A stretch of 64,000 nt of DNA from Sequoia sempervirens (Eukaryota; Streptophyta; Pinopsida; Cupressales; Cupressaceae), in assembly GCA_007258455.2 (NCBI GenBank), contig VDFB02000003.1, positions 44,202,077-44,266,076 on the forward strand. The letters are read 5' to 3'. Within the stretch, counting starts at the first letter, position 1; the number at the start of each line of letters is the position of its first letter. The notes beneath the pieces were generated by a model. That model was given only the letters and a program-made list of their open reading frames with translations. It was not told the DNA's origin and did no database searches. Below, one piece after another: positions 12,467 through 24,660 of the stretch. Made by a program: the position numbers and the translations under genes.

Positions 12467-13271
12467 TGGTGCAGCCATGATAGGAGGTTCCTCAAATATA
12501 ATAGTCCAAACCATGCAGCAAGAGGCACACAACAAAAGCAACATGGAAATTGGAGGCAAATGCAGATTCAAACATTCTTATTATCAAATATCTCAATTAC
12601 AATTGGTCGACAACATCCGAGCTTACAGAATCGGCTCATATGCTTGATACAACATACTCAAAATACCATCTTCCTATATGCTCCTTAATGCGAGTGAAAT
12701 TTTACATATCAGATCCACATTAATCTACTTAATCAACTTCTCTCTATCCTAATGATCTATTACAAGCTTTATATCATATCCGCGGATCTATAATCTTCTA
12801 CGTCGGGCAAAGATCATTACAATATCCGATGAAATAAAATGTAGCATGCACATGAAATAGGTTGGCCTCAAATTTGAATTTATCCTTAAAAGGTGCATAG
12901 GATGAAGTGTGCACCTATAATTAAGGTCAGGGACACTCCACAAAACAATTCAAATCACACCGTCAAGATTTGCAAGTTATGGGAAAGATCCACAAGTGAT
13001 CAAACTAGCCGTTACGCTTGAAAATTATTCTGATGTTAGTTTAAGAAACTGCAACTAAATCTAGAAGAAATAATTTTCTAGAAAAAGATCCAATCACGCT
13101 CAAATTTTGGAATAAGGAAAATGAACATGTCCACGATGAAAACATAGATCCACAAGGTTTGGTGAGCAAATATGATGAATCCACCAACTTGAACTAAACA
13201 AGAACAAAAACTAAAAGAAAATATTTTTGGTTGATGCAAGATTTCCAAGAACCAAGGATGCTCCTGCATCA
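12467..13271 (-). repeat. Element A 5' LTR
   Basis: 805 bp, the partner of 7070-7873. It keeps the canonical CATCA end (13267-13271), followed by the CACAT duplication. The two copies look about 85-90% alike by eye, with differences mostly transitions. Confidence 0.85.
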
Positions 13272-14159
13272 CACATTCACATGTCATATATTATTTTCCA
13301 CACTCTCACTACCTTTTCTTGCTCTCTTACCTCTCTCAAAACTTTGATGATGATCTCATATATATACCTGCATCATGTGTAACTTCAATCAGGTCAGCCT
13401 AATTAGAAGTAACACAAAATTAAATGTGTCATCCTCAAAGTATTTTATCCACACTTAGTACCTAAATTCAAAATTCAATTTACGTCAAGATAGGTCAGCA
13501 TGGACCTAATATAAATCCCACATAAGATAGAGTTTCTCAAATATTCTCCAAAAAAGCATCAAATATGTTAGGTTGGCCCAAAATAGACCTAAACACAAAG
13601 TCTTCAAGTGTACATGCAATTTTTCAATCATGGAACCTTAAAACTCAATCTCCCATCAAATTCCCATTCAAAAGACATTTATTAGCTTATCTTCATCATC
13701 GCAAAAAAAAAAAATATTCATGAAGAAGTGTAGTATCTCCCACATTGGTACACTATAAAAAAGATAACTGTGATATATAGAGCTACACAATGTCATTCAT
13801 ATCTTTCTCCAGAAACTATATAGAATGTCACAAAAACTTGAATCCTTCTACATCTGATGAACTCAAAACTATAGTTACGATCATAGAAGATTATACCATC
13901 ATGCGGTGAAGTGTGGACCCAAAAACCGACGCACTGAACCACAAAATTATTAGAGGAAATACTTGGTCAAGTTCCTAATAAACCATACTTTCTAAATCAG
14001 CTTGCACTATACATAAGTCACCAAAACTACTTCCACACTATGCTAGGATTACCATAACAATATTGACATCAATGATAACACTGGATCAAACAATGTATGT
14101 ACACTTCATGCTAATGTTGCCAAACTGCATCATCAATGTCAAACTTCCAACTTCCAACA
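13272..14159 (-). repeat. Element C 5' LTR, part two
   Basis: It resumes the C LTR after insertion A and ends ...CTTCCAACA like the 3' LTR copy at 2563. A minus-strand TATATATA box lies near 13358-13370. Confidence 0.8.
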
Positions 14160-14511
14160 AAATGCCTATCACAAATGAGAGATCAAAGCAACTCATTTTC
14201 TATGCAACCAAGAGAGAAAAGATTGATTCATACAAGCATTTGATATGCTTTCTATATTGAATAATGAATGTGAATTAATGATTACAATCAAGGATCAATC
14301 CTTATGAAAGGAAAAAGAAAATCCTAGATGAGGATTTGATTAGATTGTGAAAAGCATCGTAATCTCATGCAATGAGACAACTTAACCTATATTTAGCCCA
14401 ATCTAATAATTAAAAAATAACTCATAAGTTTAGCTTAAGTGAATAAAGTAATAAGGTACCTAATAATTAATTAATGATTAATTATCAAGTGATTTCCTAA
14501 TTACTACAACA
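14160..14511 (-). repeat. Outermost old LTR, right fragment
   Basis: Continuation of 1112-1168. It resembles the 3' half of the D LTRs: the order 'atgagacaa', 'taataa', 'aagtttagcttaagtg' and an 'aattaattaatgattaatta' stretch before the CA end is shared with 49210-49388. I end it at ctacaaca (14511). Confidence 0.55.
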
Positions 14512-15134
14512 ACCTCCTCAACCTCACAAATTTTATTCATAATTTTGATGGTGATTTGGTGGACTTCACAACACGTGCATGCTTTTGGTTACTTTTTCTT
14601 TTGTGTTTGGAAGGTGAGAGGTCAAGTTCTAATGAGCCTTGCCTCTTTGTTGTTTTGTTTTTATGTTTGAGAAAACACAAGCACGCTATAATTCACTCAA
14701 ATTATATCTTGGATGGGACCAAAAAGTCGTGTGGCTAATTTTTGGTCCCCCATATTTTGCACTTACTCCAAAGACTCAAACATTGAAGGAGTGTGAAGTT
14801 GAGAATGTGAAGAAAAGAGAAAAAAGGTAACTGCATGAAAATAAGAAATTGAACTCCATAGATAAAGATGGAGTATCATCTTTATCAACTCAATTAGATC
14901 ATGAAGCAATGGTTCAATGATGGAAAAGAAGAATTTGGAGAAAAAAAGGAAAAGAATGTAAAAATTACTATAGTGAAGAAATCATTTTAAATTTGAAGGT
15001 ACACCCTCTTTTCCATCTCAATGTGATATTTAACAAACTCCTCAAAAATCAATTGAATTAATAAATTATGAAACAATCAATTATGATGTTAAACTAGTTG
15101 ATCAACCTATTGAAAACACAATAAATATACCAAA
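14512..15134. other. Non-coding interval with a foldback-type end fragment
   Basis: No gene is supported. Bases 14560-14780 resemble the right end of the foldback structure at 55500-55623, sharing an acacgtg(t)gcat run, the ggtcccccat(a/c)tt block and gcacttac. They carry the same terminal hairpin (gggaccaaaaa at 14715-14725 paired with tttttggtccc at 14739-14749). The remainder (14780-15134) is AT-rich and may be very old decayed coding sequence. The last five bases (CCAAA, 15130-15134) repeat at 20659-20663, flanking element G. Confidence 0.5.
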
Positions 15135-18100
15135 TGTAACGCCCCATCGTGTGAACCCCAAAGGACAATTAAACAATAATCACTGCACAATTTTTTTTTT
15201 TTTAAGAGTTAACATAACATACATGTAATACACATTAAGTCATGACATGAATTTCATTTAAGTAGATTCACAAACACATACATCCCTTGGGGTACACAAG
15301 GAGTCATTACGCAACTTAGATCCCCACAATGACAATAAAGAATAAAAGCCAAAGATATAATCCATAACAAAGTAAACATTATCAAATGTAACACATACAT
15401 GATAATCATTGATAAGAAACCATCTGTACATAAATACAACATATGCATGATTAACTCAACACAATGAATAACAACTGCCATGGCCAATATCCACACCGAG
15501 TTTAACGTTACATTACAATACAATGTTCTAGAGATACAATGATACAAAAGTGTTTCCAAACATAAATGGAAACCATACACAAGATGCCATGATACAAATG
15601 AAAAGATGAATACAAAGTATCATAACTGGCTCCAAGACAAATACAACTCTGGAGTCGCCGCAACAGCACCAATCCGCATCTCTCGATCCTCGACTGGGGA
15701 CCCAATGGGGTGCTTAGCACGTTCCACCCGACCACGTGGATCCAAAGACCCACCCCCTGTGCTAAGGAGCTGACAAGAAGAGTCCTCAACCAAGAACATC
15801 CAAACAGGGAACCACAAGACTCAACAACATACAAAAGTATCATAAAACTCAAGGATTACAAGAGTCAACATAATAACTTAAAGTCATAAATCCCATCACA
15901 TAAATCAAAGCAATGACCAATAAACAAGTAACCAAAGGATGATCATGAAACACTTCCAAATCAAACTGAATTAATAAACATAATACAATTCCAAATTGCA
16001 ACTAAACAATACAATAACATCATATCACAGTACCATAAAAGTACAAGGTCATAAATCAAATATCAATGAGATCATACAAGACCACAAAGTACACCAAAGA
16101 TGTATCAAGGCAATACTCCATAAATCAATATAAGTCCATTCAACCACAATCTAAACCAACTCCCATAACATACTTCCAGAGGAACACAATAAAGTAAAAA
16201 AACCTGGGCAACTAGGGGAGAGTGTCATCGCATAGTCCTACATGGGTTGTCTTGTGCTCTTCCTCCCAACTGGAGGTGCCGGTCCCATCTATGGTTGTCA
16301 TGTGCCCTTCCTCCCAACTGGGGGCGCCGGTCCATAAGGTGACTCATGTGGAGCCGTAGACCTCTCGTGAAGACAAGGTCACGACCTTGCCAACCACGGC
16401 CTTCTCAGCCTTCCATTAGCCTACGGAAGCGCTAATGAAGACGAGGCATCCTTTTTCTTTATCTTATAATGATATTACTACCCAACCCTCCTAAGTTAAT
16501 TATTAGGTTTTCACTTGATTACTAACTCACTCGTGGGTTATCCTGTGCCCTTCCCCTTAAATGGGGCGTCGGCCCCCACGAGGAGCCACTCTCCCTAGAG
16601 ACCCAACAACATAAAAACCAAGGGTTGTACCGTCATAATTTGAACAAAGAATCACAACATAAAAGCATGCGAGGCATTACCCATCTCGCTAACATGTACA
16701 AAATCAGAGTCTCAACAATTCTCGTACAACCCTTTCAAATCCTAATACCAAAACACTTGCCACTTCAAGGGCACATAAAAGAGAGAACATCAACTGACAA
16801 TCATCTCAAGCCTCTAGAAGCCAAAAAGAATGAAAACCCACAAACAAGGGTAAAATGAAGCAACAAAAGTTTTTCCCCAATAATTCCAACACAAGGATAA
16901 AATTTCCCTCAAATATGAGATTAACTCCGAAAAGCCACACAAGGTGAGTTTCATCAAACCCCATCCACAAATCAATCAACTCTAAAACATAAATATGATC
17001 CATATATCAACAATGGTGTCACCTCAAATAGGAAAACGCAAAAGAAAATCAACCTTTAATTCAACAAAATCACTTAATAAAACAAAAAGCCACCAACTAG
17101 GTATTCCACGGGAGACCTCAATTTTCTCCTCACAAGAGCCCCTTACAGTTGGTAAACAAATGACCTTTGACAAAATCAACAAACATGACAACAAGATTTC
17201 CCTCGCCTCTAGAAACCCAAAAACAAATCAAATACTCAAGGACTCATCAACGAGGGTAAAACAAAACAGTAAGAGTTTCCAATCAACTAACAACACAAAT
17301 TTAAGAAATAGAAATCCTCTCAAAACCCGGGAGTAGCTCAAGAGAAATTCACACCGAGACAACACCATCGAAATTATCCTACACTCACTAACACTTCCAA
17401 GGCACCAAATTAAAGAACACCTTAAATACTCAACCACTCACAACTCCACAAAACACTCGCATAATAAACAACAACCAAAAATTCGAATGAGAACAATATT
17501 TATTAACCAAATCAATTAACGACTAGAACTAAATAACTTTACAACTTACCCATCTAAATTACACAATTAACTAAAACAATTCATGATAACCATCACAAGT
17601 ATTCTAAAAGACTTATCCATAAAGAGAACTTACAAATCAACCATTAAATGAATATAAAGGAAGTCAATTTTCAAAAGATTAAAATCCCATTTCACCAATA
17701 AACTATCCAATTCAAGAATACCCTAATCAATCTCTAACCATGCCCATACATTTAAATTTCTCCTTTCTTCTATCAACATAATTGAAAACTACTTAATAGT
17801 TGGGTAGTTAACTCATTACCATTTCATAACTACTTATGTTCAAAACATTATTTTCACTTTCCTTTCATCATACTAGCTTAACACTCACTTCCAATATTTA
17901 AATTAATTGTGAAAACCACTTAAGACCAATTGTTTATACTTTAAAATGATAATAATAACAATACTCTAAATACTTAAACTACATATTAAAACTTACCACC
18001 TCAAAATCTTAAATCTATCTAAATAAATTTACACACATAAATACATTTTAAAACCACTACATATTTATATATTTTAATTCTTTTTGAGGAGGGAATGTAA

Positions 18101-20658
18101 AAAGATAATAGATCTTTTCTAAGAATCCCTAATAGTACAATATCTATACCCTAATCTTTCTTAAAGGAATATATTCCCTTCTCTTAATCATAAGGAGTAT
18201 GTTAATTAAAAGGTTTTTTTAAGTATTAGAGTGCCTTTTCATGGGGAATATACGTGGCCCCTAAAAGAAAGCTCTTATTATGCTAAATTTGTCTTCCCTA
18301 TGTTTTTTTTTTTTGTTTTGAAAGGAAAGTAATAACGGTTTTCTAAATTATAAACAAGCAATTAGTAAGATTCCTTACCTAAGTCAAATAACATCACGCC
18401 TAAAAGCATACGGTGGAGATCTTTGAAGATTTATTTTAATGTTATTTTGTCCTCAACTTAACCTTCAATCAACACCAAATTCCAAGCAAATAGCATGACA
18501 AAGGCATCTCTAAGAAAACAATATTCGCAACTCCAAGAAGAGCAATGCCAGGAGCAATGAAGGCATCGAATTCTATAGGCAACTTTCCAATCGAAAGCAA
18601 CATGCAGGTATGCTACCATTAAAATCATAAACAAACAAATACTCCAAATACAGTGTACGCATAGACAACCCTAGACACAAATGGTTGATTACAATGGAGA
18701 TAATGGCAGCATTCAAATCAAATTTTCAACATGTAAAGCCATGACCTTATAGCAACCCCTAATCTAATGGTAAGGCAGCGAAATGATCAAGGAAAGATTC
18801 GAATATAAATAGAAAGAATAGCTAGCGAATGAATTGAAAATCCAAGTATGGGATACCATAGAACTATCAAATGTAAACCACCGCTATACTCCTCTCCAAG
18901 TTTGTTGCAAGAGAAATTGTTGTAACTGTGACAGGTTGCCAAGTATATTAGAAAGTGAAGATTGGAATTTGGAGATATCGCCATCTACTTGTATTATTAT
19001 CAAATCCCAAATGTTCTCCCCAAGACTGAAGGGAAGGAGACAGGTGAGGGGAAAATATGTGACTTAAGAATTTATGTTTGGCAGCGAGTTTCCAGAGATG
19101 CGCTCAAGTTTGAAGTTTGGGAGTTAAACTTCACCACAATCAAAGGTGAGCTCTCTATTATGTTAGTATATTGACAATATTTATTTTCAAGTGCTGCAAC
19201 TGCGATAGACTGTCAGCAGAATCAAGCAGGTTATTCAAACCTTTTAACTCCCTATTAAGATTATGTGTTGCAGTTGTGACAGGCTGCTAAAGAAATTAGC
19301 CAGAAATTTAAACCTCTAAGCTCCCTATTATGTTCAAGTGTGCGGTTGAATTGTATTTGAGTCATAAATTAGCAATTCAAAATGTCAAAGAGAAATGCAA
19401 TACATAAGGTGCCAGGTACAGGAGCATCTAAGGGAATGCAATAAATGAAAAAGGAGAATATTGGAAATATGGATCCTTCAATAGGGTTATAGCCAGATCT
19501 TGAAATTTAAGAAAGAACCAAAAGGAAAATACCAGATCTAACCTAGGTGTACTAACATAAAACAGATTTTAACAAGACTAGATTGTGCAAATTGAATATC
19601 GTACCGGTTTAGGCCTGAACGAGAGAGATGTTGCTACATGCATCATGGCTGAAGAAGCTGCCATGCTCACCTTCTTCCCAAGAAAATTCCCCATAATCTC
19701 CCTCTGCTAATTCTTTTCTAGCGGAAAACAATCCCCGTATTTCCTTTCTAGTTTCTGGCATAAGAGAAGAATGGACCAACCCGGGTAGAGAAGATCCCCC
19801 CCCAGATTTGTCTCTTGAATTCTAATTTATGAGTTTCAATGATTGAAATCTCTGCCTGGAAGGTGATGAGACAGAGGAAGATAAAGTGTATACCAACTTT
19901 TCCAGCTTTTCTTGTTTTAAAACACTTCAGCTTCCTATCCATTTAAATTTCTTATTATAATAATTATCTTTTCAAGATTATTTTGTTCATAATTATTATT
20001 AACTTCAATTTAACACAACAATTTAAATCAATTTATCTAATAATATCACTTTTACTTTTAACGAATTAGTTTAATTTGATCATTTGTTTTAAATCATTTG
20101 ATTTAATTTAATTGATTATTATTTTAATTTATAATTATATTTTTAAATAACCTTGCAAATCACTTATGATTTAATTAATTATTTAAACATGACTACTAAC
20201 ATATGATATTTTTCACACAATCAAATGACACAGTAATCAATGAAGCACACACAAATACTCACACAAAAGCCCAGAACAACTGATACGGAGGAGCACTACA
20301 CCAAAGTTTGAAGATGAATAAAATTTGTGTAATGAAGCAATTCTTCATTAAGAATGCCTTCTAGAACTTTGCATAAAAAAAATGTAATTTTTAATTAAAA
20401 TTGATGAGAACATATTAAAAGCAATGATTTTTAAGATTCACAAAAGTAATTATAGAATAAATTTAATAAAATATGAAAATATTTTTTGAAAACTTAAATT
20501 AAATAGGAAACTGTCAATTATTTGTTGAAAGGATCTAAGAAATATTAATTTTAAACCCATCATGAATATTTTTGGCCTAAGAACATTAAATTAACACTAA
20601 AATATCTATTGTTAAAAGCCTAATCAATGCATAGAAAGAGTGGGTTTGACTTCATACA
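15135..20658 (-). repeat. Element G: probable 5.5-kb solo LTR, giant-LTR Gypsy family
   Basis: The plus strand starts TGTAACGCCCCATC, the complement of the GATGGGGCGTTACA type of LTR end, as in element F (ggcggggcgttaca at 35983-35996). It ends ...CTTCATACA, and both sides carry CCAAA (15130-15134 and 20659-20663). Blocks match the F LTR on the opposite strand: the 'ggatccacgtggtc...tgctaa' block at 15710-15770 matches 35500-35550, and the three-repeat block at 16210-16590 matches 34980-35300. No PBS, gag or polypurine tract was seen inside, so it looks like a solo LTR left by LTR-LTR recombination. The far edge near 20658 rests only on the 5-bp repeat and expected length. Its short open frames carry no recognised motif. 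Confidence 0.55.
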
Positions 20659-20737
20659 CCAAATATAATAATGTTACACCACATGTAATTACATCAACTA
20701 TAGTAAGTAATCAAACAAAAAAATATTGCATAAGAAA

Positions 20738-21578
20738 TGATGCAGGAGCATCCAGTGGTGTAGAGAAATCTTGCATCAGCCAAAAAAAAATATATATTTA
20801 TTTTATTTAGTTGTTTTGAGTCTAATGATGGCACTTAAGGGGTGTAAGGCAGCCAAGCATCAAAAATAGCAAAAAAGAGCACTTACTATTTTTAGTAAGT
20901 CAGCCTAAATGGGCTCATATGGACCTAAAAATTTACCCCAAGGAGTATAACTAAAAAGCATTTCCAGTCGTGAAAGAATCACCTCATCACCTTGCATGGT
21001 TTAGGAGATATTAAAGTTTTTGTCCTAAGAAATTTCTCCAATGCAGCTTCAATTTCATATATGAAGACTTTAGAGGCCTTGAAACAGCTCAAAAAGTTGA
21101 CGAACCAACCTATGGTGGGTTCACATGTTGTAGAATTCTTCAAGAGCTTTCCAACAATATGCAATAATAGCAAATCAGACACCTAGATCAAAATTTATGG
21201 CCTTCTAAAAAGTAAATTTCATTAAAATTTCTTCCTAGGCCAAAAATCAAATGGCGGGACTTTTGGTACCAAAATAAAAGGGAAAGTTGAACTTTCTAAA
21301 ACATTCTAGAGTGGTTATTGGGTAAAATAAAAAAGGGTTAAGTGGGGGTTGTAGAAGGTGGCTCCAGTAGTGCAGATTGTAGCTTCAAATAATATATTTT
21401 ATTTTCAGAGTTGATTTTGTTGTAATGAATCAAGCCCATGAGGTTGTAGCATGTAAGTTTTGAATTTGTAATTTCATTATCTAAAAATAATTGAAAGTTG
21501 GTTTTTTTTTGTCTCCCATCTTTTCTGTTGGTATCTATTGTTGTGAATTGTGTGGTTTCAGCGGCTTGGCCCTCATCA
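20738..21578 (+). repeat. Element B 5' LTR
   Basis: 841 bp, TGATGCAGGAGC...CCTCATCA. It is followed by two bases and the PBS. The partner is 26237-27091, and the pair look about 92% alike. Confidence 0.9.
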
Positions 21579-21580
21579 AG

Positions 21581-21592
21581 TGGTATCAGAGC
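21581..21592 (+). other. Element B primer-binding site
   Basis: Exact TGGTATCAGAGC two bases after the LTR end, the initiator-Met tRNA primer site. Confidence 0.92.
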
Positions 21593-21670
21593 AAGATTTC
21601 TTGAGCTTGTGACAAAGCACCAAATGTGAGGTAGTTGCAACAGGACCTATGAGTGTGGGTTGAGTTCAAG

Positions 21671-22730
21671 ATGCCACCAAGACTTTCCCAACATGGCAGA
21701 GGTAGAGGTCGAGGTGGTGGAGGAAGAGATCCACCTAGAGATGAAATCAGATCCCTTAGAAGGAAATTAGAAACCTTGCAGAAAGAGGTTTGAAGAAGAG
21801 ATACGTAACAAGATAGAGATGAAAGTGAAGATGAAATATTAGAAGAGGAAATGGAAGAGGAAGAGTAGGATCCAATGGATCCTAGAGAAAGAAGATTTCT
21901 GCGAGCTATCTCAAGCATTGGGAAGAGACCTAAAATGGAGGTTTCAATTTTTAGTGGAAGTCTAAATCCTGAAGAATTGATCGATTGGATCAATGACATG
22001 GAGGAATTTGTTGGGATTGAGGAGACTGAATATCCTCACAAAGTGAGGTTTGCAAAGACAAAATTGAAAGGTCATGCTAGTGTATGGTGGAAAGAGGTCC
22101 AGTTAAAAGAGGAAGGCAAGGGAAAGATAAAATTTCTAGATGGGACATAATGGTGTCAAAATTGAAGAAACAATTTATTCCACTCAATTATGAATTGGAG
22201 CTGCTCAAGAAGATGCAGAGCTTGACGCAAGGAACAAGGATAGTGAAAGAATACGCAAAGGAATTTCACAAGGCCCTAATTTGAACAGGACATTCTGAGG
22301 TGAATAAAGAGGAAGTCACTCATTATATTAATGGGTTTAAGCCAAGCATACAGGAAGAATTGGTACTGGTAAGAATGACCACCATTGAGGACGCTTATCA
22401 GTTTTCTCTAAAGGTTGAACAATGGTTGAACAAGAGGTTTGAGAACAAAAAGTGAGGTGGAGGCCATGGAGGAAAGACTAGTGAATGGTCATATGGAGAT
22501 CGAAATGAAGATCAAAAGAAGGGTGAAGGCTCAAGTAGCAGCTAGAACCAAAAGGGAGATAACACCTACCATCCTCGTGATCAAAATAATAGAGACCAAA
22601 GAGTAAGAGGAAGACTTGGATGAGGACTAGGAAGAGTAGGCTTTCATGGAACTTGTTTCCAATGTAGAGAATAAGGACATAGAGCCTATGAGTGTCCTCA
22701 ACATCAAGGAAGGAAAAATAGAAGACCTGA
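21671..22730 (+). pseudogene. Element B gag, broken
   Basis: The ATG at 21671 opens a protein starting MPPRLSQHGRGRGRGGGGRD, an Arg/Gly-rich N-terminus that element F's gag also has. The capsid part (21875-22284, one frameshift near 22130) contains Leu-Lys-Gly-His-Ala-Ser-Val-Trp-Trp. The zinc knuckle (about 22654-22695) reads CFQCRE-stop-GHRAYEC, so a stop interrupts CX2CX4HX4C. In-frame stops occur after Lys-Glu-Val, in the acidic linker, after Ala-Leu-Ile, and in the Gly-rich segment. All of them can be derived from CGA, CAA or CAG by a single C-to-T change. Confidence 0.88.
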
Positions 22731-22879
22731 GGGTAATGCACAAGTTGTACATGTAAATGAAGATGTTGAGTCTTCACATTCTGAGGATGTAGAAAGAGGA
22801 GAGGTTCTTGTTACTAGAAGAGCCTTGTTGAATGAGGAGAAGGAACCAACTCAAAGGAATAATTTGTTTCACACCAGAT

Positions 22880-24000
22880 TAAGTGTGAAGGTAAGGTTTG
22901 CAATATTATTATTGATGGAGGTAGTATTGATAACCATATTTTAGAAGAAATGGTTAGTAAGTTACAATTGGAGAGAAGAAGGCATCTGAACCCATACTGG
23001 ATTGCTTGGTTTCATAAGGACCATAAAGCCTTGGTAAATGAACAATGTTTGGTAAAGTTCAAGATTGGAAATTACCATGATGAGGTATTGTGTGATATTA
23101 TAACTATGGTTGTTTGTCATATGTTGTTAGGTAGACTGTGGTAGTTTGATCGGTGAGCAATACATGATGGACATGGTAACACCTATTCTTTGACAAAGGA
23201 TGGGGTTCACCATAATTTGAAGCCCTTGAAAGAGGTAGAAGAAAAGGTATGCAGTAATGCAAGAATTTGTTTGATTGATCGAAGAAAGTTCCTAGAAGGT
23301 ATGAGGCATGAGCATATGTGTTTTGCATTGATCCCTAGAATTGACAAAGAAGATACTACTGAGGTACCTGTAGAGGTTTTAGATTTGTTGAATGAGTTTC
23401 AAGCTATTATTTTTGATAACGTACCTAAAGGTTTTCCTCTAGTAAGAAAGATTAGTCATCAGATGGACTTGATTCTTGGAGCCAGTTTGTCGAATAAGGC
23501 AACTCATCATATGACTCCAGTAGAGAGTGAAGAGTTGAACAAACAAGTGCAAGAGTTATTGCAAAAGGGATTGATTAGAGAAATTTTGAGTCCATGTACA
23601 GTACATGTAGTACTAGTACCAAAGAAGGATGGGGAATGGCAAATGTGTATAGATTCTAGAGCCATCAACAAGATCACCATCAAGTATAGATTTCCCTTGT
23701 TGAGAATGGATGACATTATGGATTGTTTGAGTGGAGCTAAGTACTTCACAAAGATAGAGAAGAGTGGATATCACCATATCTGGATTAGAGAAGGAGATGA
23801 ATGGAAGACAACCTTTAAAACCAAGGAGGGCTTGTACGAGTGGTTAGTGATGCCTTTTGGGCTAACCAATGCATCGAGCACATTTATGTGGCTTATGAAT
23901 GAGGTATTGAAAGAATTTTTTGGAAAATTTGTTATTGTTTATTTGGATGATATTTTGATTTTAAATAAGAAATTGGAGGATAACTTGATGCATATCTGAA
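22880..24000 (+). pseudogene. Element B protease and reverse transcriptase, broken
   Basis: The protease motif near 22905-22925 reads Ile-Ile-Asp-Gly-Gly-Ser, where the family has Asp-Ser/Thr-Gly, so the active site is altered. The protease frame then shifts. RT lies in a 269-codon open stretch (23190-23999). It has the primer-grip region, Phe-Pro-Leu-Leu-Arg-Met-Asp-Asp-Ile, the Met-Pro-Phe-Gly-Leu-Thr-Asn-Ala box and Tyr-Leu-Asp-Asp (23940-23951, residues 251-254). At 23751-23765 the sequence is Lys-Ile-Glu-Lys-Ser-Gly-Tyr-His; the family has Lys-Ile-Asp-Leu-Lys-Ser-Gly-Tyr-His, so one codon is missing and the first catalytic Asp is replaced by Glu. Confidence 0.88.
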
Positions 24001-24660
24001 GAGTTTTTGAGAAGCTAATGGAGAAGTTGTTGATTAATTTGAAGAAATGTTGTTTTGTGAAGAGAGTTGGTGTATTTGGGATTTTTTGTCTTAGCAAAGG
24101 GTCTTAAAATGGATCTAGAGAAGGTGAGAGCTATCATTGAATGGCCTACCATGGGGAATGTTACAGTGATAAGATCATTTCATGATCTAGCAAGTTTTTA
24201 CAAAAAAATTATTAAGAATTTCAATAGTATTTGTGCACCTCTAATTGAAGTGATGAGAGGGGATAGAAAAGAGTTTATGTGGACTACAGGAGTAGCCAAA
24301 ATTTTTGATATATTAAAGAAGAAAGTTGTAAAGCAGTTTGTTTTGGCACTTCCATATTTCAATAAGGTCTTTCAGGTAGATTGTGATGCTAGTGGCACTG
24401 CCATAGGACATATTTTGAGTCAAGAAGGTAAGCCTATTACCTATTTTAGTGAAAATTTGAATGATGCTAAGAAGAAACATTCTATCTATGATCAGGAGTT
24501 TTATGTTATCATTTAGGCTTTGAAGAAATGGAGATGACTATTTTTTGCCAAAAGAATTTATTTTATATACTAATCACCAGGTTTTGCAGTATCTCAATAG
24601 TCAAGGAAAGTTAAATCAAAGGCACTTAAAGTGGGTTGAGTTTTTGTAGAGTTATACATT
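24001..24660 (+). pseudogene. Element B RNase H, broken
   Basis: It continues RT after a stop at 23998. Bases 24067-24516 encode the connection and RNase H start, with Phe-Gln-Val-Asp-Cys-Asp-Ala-Ser-Gly holding the first catalytic Asp and Tyr-Asp-Gln-Glu-Phe the catalytic Glu region. A TAG at 24514-24516 (Ile-Ile-stop-Ala-Leu) interrupts it, followed by a frameshift near 24540. Confidence 0.82.

Larger units (their letters stand above)
7070..13271 (-). mobile_element. Element A: Ty3/Gypsy chromovirus, degenerate
   Basis: A 6.2-kb minus-strand LTR retrotransposon with LTRs of 804 and 805 bp (7070-7873 and 12467-13271). It is bounded by TGGTG...CATCA on the plus strand and flanked by a perfect 5-bp duplication CACAT (7065-7069 and 13272-13276). 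The coding order on the minus strand is gag, protease, RT, RNase H, integrase, chromodomain, the Ty3/Gypsy order. Many stops and frameshifts make it non-functional. It shares its domain plan and the TGATGCA LTR start with element B but differs from it in LTR sequence. Confidence 0.9.
1169..14159 (-). mobile_element. Element C: non-autonomous LTR retrotransposon, gag plus unknown ORF
   Basis: Minus-strand LTR element of about 6.8 kb before interruption. Its 3' LTR is 1169-2563. The 5' LTR is 6560-7069 continued at 13272-14159. The two copies are both about 1.39 kb and look roughly 87% alike over the first 150 bases. Read on the minus strand, the order is 5' LTR, PBS (6546-6557), gag with four CCHC knuckles, an unidentified ORF region, a polypurine tract (2564-2586) and the 3' LTR. 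No protease, RT, RNase H or integrase is visible in the 4-kb interior, so C must have been mobilised by another element. Chromovirus A sits inside its 5' LTR. Confidence 0.8.

Noticed and set aside
15254..17437. Several 65-114 codon frames within G
   Set aside because: They overlap on both strands and lie in sequence homologous to the non-coding LTR of F.
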